Source of the DNA: Clostridia bacterium
Lineage (GTDB): Bacteria > Bacillota > Clostridia > Christensenellales > Aristaeellaceae
Direction of reading: 5' to 3'
NCBI GenBank assembly: GCA_017552615.1
Contig: JAFZPI010000016.1
Span: forward strand, 1 to 48,651
Length of the DNA stretch: 48,651 nt
A program made the position numbers and the translations under genes. The notes under the pieces were generated by a model. The model saw only the letters and a list, made by a program, of their open reading frames with translations. It had not been told where the DNA came from and did no database searches. Positions 36,775 to 45,063 of this stretch are shown here, in pieces; positions within the stretch are counted from its first letter, which is position 1, and the number at the start of each line of letters is the position of its first letter.

Positions 36775-39246
36775 TCAATACTGCAGGTTGCCGGCAGCAA
36801 TGAAGTCCGCCCACTCCGCGTCGTCCATGGTGTAGGTGTTGAAGGCGTAACCGCCGAAGCCCACATTCATGACGTACTGATAGGTCGCGAACTCAACACG
36901 CTGGCTGTGCAGGGCTGCCACGTTCCGATAGTACACGGGGGTCGTGGTGTAGTAGTTCAGGAAGCAGTATTCGCAAGCGGCCAGGAAGGCACACTTGGTG
37001 GCATAGTCATAATCGTTGAACTTGCCGATCTGCTCTTCCAGCTTGCCGACCAGAGCAGCGTCGGTCGCGCCGCCGACCCAGTTGGTCCAGTTCTGGAGGT
37101 TGTCAGTGACGTCCTTGCCGTCCACATTGATGGTCATCATGACTTCCTCGGTGTGGAAGCCGTATTCCATCTGGTTGCCGCCGCCCATCGCGTCGTCAGT
37201 GTAGCACTGGTTCAGCATGGTGAACGGAGACATGGCGGCGCCGCCCCAAGTGGTGAAGATGACGTCCGCAGCGCCGGAATACATGGTGTTGTAGTAGTCG
37301 GCGTCAACGGTCATGGTCAGAGACACCTTGCCTTCCAGCGGGGTGCCTTCGCAGGCAGCCTTCAGCTGGTCGTCGAAGTAGGTGAACATCTGGACATAGA
37401 TGGTGTCGTTCTGATAGACGCGGAAGTCGATGGTCAGTTCGGACTCGCCGTCCCACACGCCCTCAGCCACAGCCTTTTCGGCGGCAACGGCCATCTTTTC
37501 ACGGGCCAGTTCGAGGTCATAGCCGGTCATGGCGTCATAGGCTTCGTCCAGGTCGGCATACTCGCCGCCCTCGCCGTAGGTCAGGCCGTACAGGTTGACC
37601 AGGGCGTTCTTGGCGCCTTCGCTGTCGCGGTAGGCCTCACCGGTGAAGGGATTGTACACATACTGATAATTCAGCATGCCGAAGCCCGCGGTGCCGGCAG
37701 AGGTGTAGGCGGTGGCGAAGTGCTCGCGGTCAATGCACAGGGCGAAGGCTTCGCGGAATTCCTTGATGGTCAGGATCTCAGAGCCGGTGCCATGCTCGCG
37801 GAGCTTCTCCAGGTCGGTGTTGAAGGACACCTTGGTGGTGTAGCTCTGAGGGGTGTAATAGATGTAGGGAGAAGAAGCGTACGTGGCCATATCGGCGCTC
37901 TGAAGCGCGACGCCGTCCAGGTCGCCAACTTCGAAGGATTTCATCTGGGTCTCGTGCTGAGAAATAACGGACACGGTGACCTTGTCGGTCTGATACATGC
38001 CGTAGTGCTTGTCGTCGCGGTAACCGTACCACTCGGGGTTGCGCTCATAGCTGATCTGCTTGTCGAGTTCGAAGTAGGTGATCTTGTAGGGGCCGTAGGA
38101 GATGGAGGTCTCCACGTCCTTCATGTACTTGGAGGTGACGGAGGCCGCTTCCTCTTCGGTGGCAACTTCGGTGCCGTCGGCAGCGGTGAAGACTTTCAGC
38201 TCTTCGTACATGGGCTTGTAGACCAGCCAGTTGGAGCTCAGGTGATAGGGCATGTAGAAGGCGGGCTCTTCCATAGCCTTCTCCAGCACCAGGTCGATGG
38301 TGTAGTCATCGATCTTCAGGAGGCCGACGTCTTCCCAAGCAGTCTCGGGAGCGATCGCGGCGGTGTAGAGGTAGGAAGCCTGATAGGCATTGTAGGGAGC
38401 GCCCTCAGCCAGGTAGTTGTCGAAGATGTACTTGGCAGACACCCAGTCCTCATCGTTGCCCTCTTCCACGGCTTCGTCGCGGTACAGGGTTTCGTCGTTG
38501 ATGTTCACATAGGTGGGAGCGGCATTGCCGTCAGCGTCGGGAGCGCCCGCGATGCCCCAGAAGTTCATGTCGAGATAAACGTCGGTGCCAGCGGCCACGA
38601 GGTTCTCGGCAGTATCTTCGACCAAGGAGTAAGCGGTCTCACCGGCATACAGATAGTTCTTGGCGTTGACGATGATCAGGTCGCCGGCATAATAGGAGTC
38701 AGCGCGGCGATTCTTCATCTTGGGGTTCAGCTGCTGCTGCATGGAATAGATGTAGTCATCAGCCGTGATCTTTTCGCCGTTCTCCCAGGTGGCATCCTGG
38801 TTCAGCGCGATACGCCAGGCCTTGGCGGTCTCGCCCTCTTCGACGCCGAAGCGGCCGACATACTCGGCGGTGACGTCCACGGGCAGCTCGGCGGCCATCT
38901 CACAGGTGATGGCGTAGCCGGACTTATCGGCGTTCAGGGTGATGCCATAGAAGCCCATGGTCATCATGTCCAGCACGCTGCTGTCGTCGCTGGTCTCCCA
39001 GGTGTGGGGGTTCCAGTCCATGGTTGTGGTGGCCGCGATATAATCGTGATAGGTGTATTCCTTCTCGTCACGATAGTCACGGGTCTCGTCACCGGCATAA
39101 CGCACGGTATCGACTTCTCCGCCGCCCGCAGCCTTCGGGGCGGTGGTGATGCTTCCGGCATTGAAGGGTGCATAGGTCTCGGCAGCCGCGGAAACAAGGC
39201 CCGCGATCATGCAGAGAGCCAGCGCAAGCGCCAGAATCTTCTTCAT
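36775..39246 (-). CDS. oppA: Oversized oligopeptide-binding protein, OppA type
   Basis: An 823-residue extracytoplasmic solute-binding protein of family 5 (usual OppA about 540). A signal peptide (MKKILALALALCMIAGLVSA, cleavage near SAAAET) lacks a lipobox: the only cysteine lies in the hydrophobic core after LAL. Family-5 features include AWRIALNQDATWENGEKITA near 150 and the FREAFALCIDREHFA stretch near 495. Extra length is spread through the N-terminal 130 residues and the middle. AGGAGGAAC precedes the ATG at 39246. It would deliver peptides to OppBCDF. How it stays at the surface without a lipid anchor is unclear. Confidence 0.85.
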   Translation of the reverse strand: MKKILALALALCMIAGLVSAAAETYAPFNAGSITTAPKAAGGGEVDTVRYAGDETRDYRDEKEYTYHDYIAATTTMDWNPHTWETSDDSSVLDMMTMGFYGITLNADKSGYAITCEMAAELPVDVTAEYVGRFGVEEGETAKAWRIALNQDATWENGEKITADDYIYSMQQQLNPKMKNRRADSYYAGDLIIVNAKNYLYAGETAYSLVEDTAENLVAAGTDVYLDMNFWGIAGAPDADGNAAPTYVNINDETLYRDEAVEEGNDEDWVSAKYIFDNYLAEGAPYNAYQASYLYTAAIAPETAWEDVGLLKIDDYTIDLVLEKAMEEPAFYMPYHLSSNWLVYKPMYEELKVFTAADGTEVATEEEAASVTSKYMKDVETSISYGPYKITYFELDKQISYERNPEWYGYRDDKHYGMYQTDKVTVSVISQHETQMKSFEVGDLDGVALQSADMATYASSPYIYYTPQSYTTKVSFNTDLEKLREHGTGSEILTIKEFREAFALCIDREHFATAYTSAGTAGFGMLNYQYVYNPFTGEAYRDSEGAKNALVNLYGLTYGEGGEYADLDEAYDAMTGYDLELAREKMAVAAEKAVAEGVWDGESELTIDFRVYQNDTIYVQMFTYFDDQLKAACEGTPLEGKVSLTMTVDADYYNTMYSGAADVIFTTWGGAAMSPFTMLNQCYTDDAMGGGNQMEYGFHTEEVMMTINVDGKDVTDNLQNWTNWVGGATDAALVGKLEEQIGKFNDYDYATKCAFLAACEYCFLNYYTTTPVYYRNVAALHSQRVEFATYQYVMNVGFGGYAFNTYTMDDAEWADFIAAGNLQY

Positions 39247-39293
39247 TAGGGGTTCCTCCTTTTTTGATTTAATCGGGTAAACCGATAGACAGT

Positions 39294-39322
39294 ATTTTAT
39301 CATCTTTTGCGAAAAAACACAA
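39294..39322 (-). promoter_or_regulatory. Promoter of the opp operon
   Basis: On the minus strand TTGTGT (39322-39317) and TAAAAT (39299-39294) have a 17-base spacer. The leader to oppA is about 40 bases. Confidence 0.5.
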
Positions 39323-39369
39323 GGCCTTTTTTTCACTCTCGCTTGCCATTTCATTAACAATAAAAGAGG

Positions 39370-39398
39370 TTGCGAAAAGCGTAGGCAGGTGTTATAAT
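39370..39398 (+). promoter_or_regulatory. Promoter of the NusG-II/FMN-protein genes
   Basis: TTGCGA (39370-39375) and TATAAT (39393-39398) have a 17-base spacer. It is divergent from the opp promoter with about 48 bases between the two -35 boxes. Confidence 0.6.
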
Positions 39399-39440
39399 TT
39401 CAGGGATAACACAAGGATCAGGTTATGCATAGGAGTGCGG

Positions 39441-39854
39441 ATGAAAGCTTTGCGATGGTTCCTTTGCGCGCTGGCGGCAGTGATTCTTCTGGCGGTGCTG
39501 GCCGGCTGCGGCGCGCAGGACGGGGAGACCGGGAAGGCGGCGGAGCAACCCGCGCCGACGGAAATCCCGATCCCCGAGGGCGATTACGTCAACATCCAGG
39601 TGGATGGTGAGACCGTGGCCCGCATCCCTCTTTCCGACGCCCCGAAAACGGTGACCCTCCGCGGGAAAGACGGGGAGGTCAACATCGTCCGGGTAACGGA
39701 GGACGGCGCGGTGATGGAATCCGCCAACTGCCAGGGCCAGGACTGTGTCCAGGCCGGCGCGGTGACCATCGACAACTGGGAGATCCGCCCGTGGGGTGCT
39801 TTCATCTATTGCCTGCCCCATCGGGTGACGGTGGAACTGGTCGTAAGGGAATAA
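39441..39854 (+). CDS. NusG domain II-fold lipoprotein
   Basis: A 137-residue predicted lipoprotein (lipobox VLAGC, cysteine about residue 23). The mature domain matches the stand-alone NusG-II family: a beta start with YVNIQVDGETVARIPL and the conserved pair of cysteines in ANCQGQDCVQAG, followed by IYCLPHRVTVEL. Such proteins recur beside FMN-binding, Rnf- and ApbE-type genes in Firmicutes, which fits the neighbour 60 bases downstream. It is not the transcription factor NusG. The ATG at 39441 is used, since the GTG at 39435 overlaps the AGGAG site. Confidence 0.85.
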   Translation: MKALRWFLCALAAVILLAVLAGCGAQDGETGKAAEQPAPTEIPIPEGDYVNIQVDGETVARIPLSDAPKTVTLRGKDGEVNIVRVTEDGAVMESANCQGQDCVQAGAVTIDNWEIRPWGAFIYCLPHRVTVELVVRE

Positions 39855-39914
39855 AGACGGAAGAAAGACTTGCCCTGACAAAACTGATTCATTATTTCGA
39901 CGGAGGTGCCGATC

Positions 39915-42398
39915 ATGTCGGAGAACGAGCTGAAGCCCACGGAGGAAACCGTACAGGAACCGCAGGAGCAGTCTGCAAAGCCCGCGAAGCGGAAGCTGGC
40001 TCCCTGGATGATCCTTGGGATCATCGCGCTGGCGGCTGCCCTGGTGCTGGCGATCACCAACCTGGTGACCGAAGGGCCGATCAGCGAGCGGAAGCAGAAG
40101 GAACTGAAGGCCGCCTTCAGCAACGTGCAGACCGAAGGGGAGCTGGAGCCGGTCGCCGACCAGGACAATGTTGCGGTCATCAAGGCGGACGGCGAGATCA
40201 CCGGCTATGCCGTCAAGACCTCCGCGACGGGCTACGGAGGCGAGGTGACGGTGGTCCTGGGACTTAACGCCGCAGGCGAAGTCGTCGGCGTACAGATCGG
40301 CGACGGGAGCTTCCAGGAGACGTCGGGCATCGGTGCCCGTTGGCTGAACCCGGAGAAGGCTGCGGACCTGCTGGGCATGAGCGCCATTGAAGGCGGACTG
40401 ATCGACGCGATTTCCGGCGCAACTGTGACTTCTACTGCCGTCCTGAACGCGGCGAATGAGGGCATGGCGCTGGTTGCCACCCTGATGGATAAGGACTGGG
40501 GAGACGAGAAGCCCGTTGCCTTTGTCAAGGAAGGCGACGAGGATGTGGAAATCGATTTCGTCGAGGTCGCCGCCACGGGCACATCCATGACCGTGAAAAA
40601 CAGCGCGTACGCGGAAGCATCGGCAGAGGAAGAAAGCCCCTGGCAGCCGGGTGCGAAGCTGGAAGGCCGTGCCGTAGGCACCGCTTCCACCTTTGAAGGC
40701 GGAGAAGTGATCGTCCGCATGAAACTGGACGAGAACGCGAAAATCGCCGAGATCACCGTAGACGCTTCCACGCAGACCTCGGGTGTCGGTACCAACTGCG
40801 AGAAGCCCGAGTTTACCGACCGGTTCATCGGGAAGACTGCGCCGCTGGTCCTGGGCCAAGACATTGATGCCTATTCCGGCGCCACGGTGACATCGAAGGC
40901 GGTTGTGGACGCAGTGAACGCCGCCGTGACCATGAGTCCCTGGCAGCCCGGCGGGAAACTGGAGGGCAAAGCCGCGGGCTTCGAAAACGGCGAGGTTGTC
41001 GTCCGGATGTCGCTGGATGATGATGCGAAGATCAAGACCCTCGAGGTCGACGCTTCCACCCAGACGGCGGGCGTGGGCACCAACTGCGAGAAGCCGGAAT
41101 TCACCGATCAGTTTATCGGCAAGGCGGCGCCTTTGAGTCTGAAGGATGAAGGCGTTGACGCGTACTCCGGCGCAACGGTGACCTCCGAAGCCGTGATCAA
41201 AGCCATCAATACGGCGTATGAGCTGGAAGACGACTCGGTGAAGCTGGCCCAGGGCACCTACACCACAGCGACCCGCAGCGGCGAAGGCATCGCGTATGCG
41301 ACCTTTGCGGATGATTACAGCGGCGCGATTACCGTGACCTACCAGGTCAAGAACGGGATCGCGGAAGCAGTCACGATCGACAGCGAGGAAGAGCCGCCGC
41401 TGGTGACCATCGACGAACAGGGCCGGTATGTGACAAAGTATGCGGGTTACGGTGACCAGCCGGTCACGATCTATGCGACGCTGGACGAGAACGGGGCCAT
41501 CACAAGCTTTGAAGTCGACGTATCCACACAGACACCGGATTACGGCGGCCAGTGTGCGGATGAAGAATGGCTCAGCCAGTTCATCGGCAAGAGCGGGAAA
41601 GTGATGCTGGGCAACGGCATCGACGCGAAGAGCAACGCGACGATTACCTCCACCGCGATTGTGCGCGGTGTGAACCAGCTCTTCAAGAATCTCCCGGCTG
41701 AGCCGGAACCTGCACCTGCGGAAACGGTCGAGGAAGCGCCGCTGGTAACTGTCGACGACCAGGGCCGGTATGTGACAAGCTATCCCGGCTATCCCGATCT
41801 GCAGGGCGCGCCTGTGACGATCTACGTGACCCTGGACGAGAGCGGCGCCATCGCGACCATGGAAGTGGACGTGTCCACACAGACCGAAGGCTATGGCCAG
41901 AACTGCGACGATCCGGACTGGCTGGCCCAGTTCATCGGCAAGAGCGGAAAGGTCATGCTGGGTAACGGCGTGGATGCGATGAGCAATGCGACGACAACGT
42001 CCACGGCGATCGTGCGCGCCGTGAACCAGCTGTTCAAGAACATGCCAACGGAAGAAACGAAGACGGAAGCCGCGCCTGCAGAGGAAAAGCCGCTGGTGAC
42101 GGTTGATGAACAGGGCCGCTATGAGACAAGCTACGCGGGGTATGACGGCAAGCCTGTGATCATTTACGTCACACTGGATGAAAACGGTGCCATCGCGACC
42201 ATGGATGTGGATGTTTCTTCCCAGACACCAACAATTGGCGGCCGGTGCAATGACCAGGAATGGCTGAGCCAATTCATCGGCAAGAGCGGGAAGGTCATGC
42301 TGGGCAACGGCGTGGATGCGATGAGCAACGCGACGGAGACTTCCACCGCCATTGTGCGTGCCGTAAACCAACTGTTCAAGAACCTGTCGGCAAAGTAA
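39915..42398 (+). CDS. Membrane-anchored protein with six FMN-binding-type repeats
   Basis: An 827-residue protein: a short cytoplasmic tail (1-26), one TM segment (27-50) and an outside part made of six units. Each unit ends in a flavin-transferase-type motif of the form D-A-x-S-[G/N]-A-T: T170, T324, T421, T576, T693 and T807 are the threonines to which ApbE would esterify FMN. The first three read SGAT, the last three SNAT. Units 1-3 resemble RnfG/NqrC FMN-binding domains; units 4-6 are close copies of each other (GKSGKVMLGNG is identical in all three). A Glu/Pro/Ala linker separates the late units. Likely a multi-flavin extracytoplasmic electron carrier. ATG after GGAGG. Confidence 0.88.
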   Translation: MSENELKPTEETVQEPQEQSAKPAKRKLAPWMILGIIALAAALVLAITNLVTEGPISERKQKELKAAFSNVQTEGELEPVADQDNVAVIKADGEITGYAVKTSATGYGGEVTVVLGLNAAGEVVGVQIGDGSFQETSGIGARWLNPEKAADLLGMSAIEGGLIDAISGATVTSTAVLNAANEGMALVATLMDKDWGDEKPVAFVKEGDEDVEIDFVEVAATGTSMTVKNSAYAEASAEEESPWQPGAKLEGRAVGTASTFEGGEVIVRMKLDENAKIAEITVDASTQTSGVGTNCEKPEFTDRFIGKTAPLVLGQDIDAYSGATVTSKAVVDAVNAAVTMSPWQPGGKLEGKAAGFENGEVVVRMSLDDDAKIKTLEVDASTQTAGVGTNCEKPEFTDQFIGKAAPLSLKDEGVDAYSGATVTSEAVIKAINTAYELEDDSVKLAQGTYTTATRSGEGIAYATFADDYSGAITVTYQVKNGIAEAVTIDSEEEPPLVTIDEQGRYVTKYAGYGDQPVTIYATLDENGAITSFEVDVSTQTPDYGGQCADEEWLSQFIGKSGKVMLGNGIDAKSNATITSTAIVRGVNQLFKNLPAEPEPAPAETVEEAPLVTVDDQGRYVTSYPGYPDLQGAPVTIYVTLDESGAIATMEVDVSTQTEGYGQNCDDPDWLAQFIGKSGKVMLGNGVDAMSNATTTSTAIVRAVNQLFKNMPTEETKTEAAPAEEKPLVTVDEQGRYETSYAGYDGKPVIIYVTLDENGAIATMDVDVSSQTPTIGGRCNDQEWLSQFIGKSGKVMLGNGVDAMSNATETSTAIVRAVNQLFKNLSAK

Positions 42399-42422
42399 GA
42401 ACAAACGACAATTAAACCAGCA

Positions 42423-42457
42423 AGGCGGGAGAATCGTGAAAGATCTCCCGCCTGTTT
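42423..42457 (+). terminator. Hairpin after the FMN-repeat gene
   Basis: Perfect 10-base-pair stem (42423-42432 with 42444-42453) is followed by a weak TGTTTC. It may be leaky, since manA begins 26 bases later without a clear promoter. Confidence 0.65.
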
Positions 42458-42482
42458 CAGGGCTTGAGAAGGAGCAAAACCC

Positions 42483-43703
42483 ATGATTCAGCGAGAGATC
42501 AACTGGCTTTTTGGCATCAAACCGGGTACTTTCCGATTGGAATCGGGAACCTTGCCAATCAATAACAGGGATGCCTTACGTCAAAAACTGCAGGAAGCAG
42601 AGAACGCCTTGGCATCGCAAGGCTGTGACAGCCTGCGGTGTGAAGTGGACATCAGCGACACGGAAATGATTCAGTTCCTGGAAGAATACGGTATGCGCCG
42701 GGCGGGAACCGGGGACAATCGCGTGGCTTATGAAAAGCAGCTTTCTGACAACTGTCCGCTGCTGCCCCTGCGCATGCACCCGGCTTTCCGGGGCGGGAAG
42801 CTGACACCCTGGGGCGGGGAACGGCTGAAGACTGTCTACGGGAAAGACATTGCGGAAGTACCGACAGGTGAAAGTTTGGAGGTCAGCTGCATTCCGGGAC
42901 TGGAATCCACCGATGACAGCGGGGTGAAGCTCCCGGAACTAATCCGGACTTATGGCGTGCGCTTTGCTGGACGGTTCGCGGATGGTGCCTTCCCGCTCTT
43001 GCTCAAGATCATCGACGCCGCCGAGCCCCTGTCGGTGCAGGTGCATCCCGATGACGCCTATGCGCATGACCATGAGAATGGGAAACTGGGCAAGACCGAA
43101 GCCTGGCTGATCCTGGACGCTCCGGAAGGCGCGGAGCTCGTCTACGGCATCCGGGAGGGCACGGACCTGGCGACCCTCAAGGCTGCCTGCGAGCAAGGCG
43201 CAGCTGTGGAACCGCTGTTGCGGCGCGTAAAGGTGAAGCCCGGGGATGTGTGCTATATTCCCGCCGGCTGTGTTCACGCGATCGGCGCGGGGATCATGCT
43301 CTACGAGATCCAGCAGTCTTCCGATATCACCTACCGCTTCTACGACTGGAACCGGTTGGACAAGAACGGAAAAGGCCGCGAGCTGCATCTGAAGCAGGCC
43401 CTGGACGTGACGGACCTGACCCTGGCTCCGGAACCTGTCCGTGCCGAGGATACTCCTGTGGCCCGTGTGCTGGACAAAACGTTCTTTACGCTGGATATCC
43501 TGAATCCCCGGGAGGGAGCGCCGGTGGATGTGCCCAAGATCGAGGACTTTGGGTTGCTGACAGGGTTGGACGGTGAGCTGACGCTTCGTTGGGAGAACGG
43601 TTCTATGCCTCTTTGCCCCGGTGAATCGCTGTATATTCCTTGCGCGGCTCCTGCGCTGACGATTGAAGGGGATGGTCGTGCGGCGCTGAGCATGCCGAGA
43701 TAA
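42483..43703 (+). CDS. manA: Class I mannose-6-phosphate isomerase with an N-terminal extra domain
   Basis: Interconverts mannose-6-phosphate and fructose-6-phosphate. The cupin part (about 95-406) has the zinc ligands: Q and H in LSVQVHPDD, E in GKTEAWLIL and H in IPAGCVHAIGAG. An added N-terminal segment of about 90 residues precedes the usual start (MHPAFRGGKLTPWGGERL). It has the helical pattern LRQKLQEAENALASQG and an end (FLEEYGMRRAGTGDNRVAY) that recalls the C-terminal half of a GNAT fold, but it is too short to be a complete one. AAGGAG lies correctly before the ATG at 42483, so the extension is probably translated. Confidence 0.85.
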   Translation: MIQREINWLFGIKPGTFRLESGTLPINNRDALRQKLQEAENALASQGCDSLRCEVDISDTEMIQFLEEYGMRRAGTGDNRVAYEKQLSDNCPLLPLRMHPAFRGGKLTPWGGERLKTVYGKDIAEVPTGESLEVSCIPGLESTDDSGVKLPELIRTYGVRFAGRFADGAFPLLLKIIDAAEPLSVQVHPDDAYAHDHENGKLGKTEAWLILDAPEGAELVYGIREGTDLATLKAACEQGAAVEPLLRRVKVKPGDVCYIPAGCVHAIGAGIMLYEIQQSSDITYRFYDWNRLDKNGKGRELHLKQALDVTDLTLAPEPVRAEDTPVARVLDKTFFTLDILNPREGAPVDVPKIEDFGLLTGLDGELTLRWENGSMPLCPGESLYIPCAAPALTIEGDGRAALSMPR

Positions 43704-43721
43704 AACCTCATCCACAAAAGG

Positions 43722-43753
43722 AGGAGCCGTGCAGGTTTGCACAGCTCCTTTTT
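43722..43753 (+). terminator. Terminator between manA and the flavoprotein gene
   Basis: A 12-base stem with one mismatch (43722-43733 with 43738-43749) and a GGTT loop is followed by five T. It closes manA and may also act on the convergent minus-strand transcript. Confidence 0.78.
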
Positions 43754-43771
43754 GACGACCCTTTTGTATTG

Positions 43772-44389
43772 TTACCGGATAAAGTTCATGAACTGCGTGT
43801 GCTTCGTGTCCGGCTTGCCGTTTGCTTCGGCTTCGGCTTTGATTGCTTTGATCATGAAGGCCATGTTCCGGCCAAGGTTACGCATGGTTTCAACGCCTTC
43901 CACGTCAGCCAGGACATCTTGGCCCTTATAGCCGTGGACGTCGTTCCAGTAGGTGCTGGGGACGGTGGGCATACCGCTGATACCGAAGAGCATGTTCAGG
44001 GTCTGGAATGTGGCGCTGTTGCCGCCGCGGCGGCAGGAAACGACTGACGCGCCGACCTTCATGTGCAGGTCGCAGCCGCAGGAATAGAACAGGCGCTGCA
44101 TGAAGGAGAGTACCGTGCCGTTGGGCATGCCGTAGTAGACCGGGGAGCCGACGACGATGCCGTCCGCTTCGGCCAGCTTGGGCGAGGTCTCGTTCACCAG
44201 GTCGGTGAAGACGCATTTGCCGGTGGTCTTGCAGCGGCGGCAGCCGATGCAGCCGCGGATATCCTTGTTGCCGATGTGGATTTCTTCGGTCTCGACACCG
44301 GCGGCGTTCAGTTCTTCCGCGACCAGGCCGAGGGCGGTGTGAATGCAGCCGCGGGGATCGGGGCTTCCGTTGATGAGTAATACTTTCAT
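43772..44389 (-). CDS. NAD(P)H-dependent FMN reductase-like protein with an iron-sulfur cysteine cluster
   Basis: A 205-residue flavodoxin-fold protein. The FMN-phosphate loop is NGSPDPRGCIHTAL (8-21), and the segment ADGIVVGSPVYYGMPNG is typical of the family. Residues 47-58 hold a compact CxxCxxC run plus a further C (GCIGCRRCKTTGKC), as in iron-sulfur flavoproteins that bind a [4Fe-4S] cluster. It probably passes electrons between NAD(P)H or ferredoxin and another acceptor. The ATG follows AAGGAAGG. It is last in a minus-strand redox gene series. Confidence 0.85.
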   Translation of the reverse strand: MKVLLINGSPDPRGCIHTALGLVAEELNAAGVETEEIHIGNKDIRGCIGCRRCKTTGKCVFTDLVNETSPKLAEADGIVVGSPVYYGMPNGTVLSFMQRLFYSCGCDLHMKVGASVVSCRRGGNSATFQTLNMLFGISGMPTVPSTYWNDVHGYKGQDVLADVEGVETMRNLGRNMAFMIKAIKAEAEANGKPDTKHTQFMNFIR

Positions 44390-44485
44390 GTCAGTGCCTT
44401 CCTTTCATTTGTCTGATTGGTTTATGCCTGTCTGTCATTTATCATAACACAGCTCCCCGGGGAATGGAAGTCCTTGGAGGCCGGA

Positions 44486-45034
44486 TTATTTCAACTGCAG
44501 CCCGTCCCGGAACGCGTTGCCGACGGCTTCGCCGACCACGCGGTAAACATTGAACGACGGGTCGAAGATGATGGGTTTCAGCTTGCCAAGGTCGACCCGG
44601 CCGTCCGTAAGGATGCGCTCGTCCGCCTGGGAAGCCACGATTTCACCGATCAGGTAACCGGTCGACGTGTCCCATGACTTGACGGTGCATTCCAGCGTCA
44701 GCGGGTATTCCTCGATGATCGGGGCATTCACGTGCGTGCTCTTGTGGACGTGGCACCCAGCTTTTTCGATCTTGTTGACCTTGCTGCCGGTCTCCACGCC
44801 GAAGTAATCGGAGATCAGGACGGTATCCGCGGTGCCGAAGGCCACGGTAAACGCGCCGGTCTTCTCAAAATTCTCGGTGGTCTTGTGCTTCGAGAGCATC
44901 AGGGTAATCTCGCCCATGTCGCTCTGCATGCCCCAGGCCGCGTTCATCGCGTTGGGGATGCCGTTCTCGTCATAGGTTCCGATGATGAAGACGCCCTCGG
45001 GGGTGATGACGGATTTCTTGCCGGTGAATTCCAT
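44486..45034 (-). CDS. Flavin reductase-fold protein (first of two)
   Basis: A 182-residue FMN-binding split-barrel protein. The pattern FIIGTYDENGIPNAMNAAWG near 17-37, the AFTVAFGTAD region and DYFGVETGSKVNKIEKAG are typical of the flavin reductase family that binds FMN and reduces it or uses it as a cofactor. I place the start at the ATG at 45034, with GCAGGAGG upstream; the open frame runs on but crosses the end of the neighbouring gene. It lies 29 bases after the aldo/keto reductase gene on the same strand. The electron donor is unknown. Confidence 0.85.
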   Translation of the reverse strand: MEFTGKKSVITPEGVFIIGTYDENGIPNAMNAAWGMQSDMGEITLMLSKHKTTENFEKTGAFTVAFGTADTVLISDYFGVETGSKVNKIEKAGCHVHKSTHVNAPIIEEYPLTLECTVKSWDTSTGYLIGEIVASQADERILTDGRVDLGKLKPIIFDPSFNVYRVVGEAVGNAFRDGLQLK

Positions 45035-45063
45035 ATGCTTTTCCTCCTGCTTTATTGATCTCG

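Noticed and set aside
36691-39249. An 852-codon open frame on the plus strand opposite oppA
   Set aside because: Antisense shadow: Val/Gly/His-rich with no recognisable domain, while the opposite strand encodes a clear signal peptide and solute-binding protein.
40600-42398. Assembly artefact creating extra FMN repeats
   Set aside because: The repeat units differ at many silent and coding positions, so they are real diverged copies.
39423-42404. A 993-codon open frame on the minus strand
   Set aside because: It is the antisense shadow of the FMN-repeat gene. Its His/Arg-rich composition is typical of GC-rich antisense frames, and there is no start context or family match.
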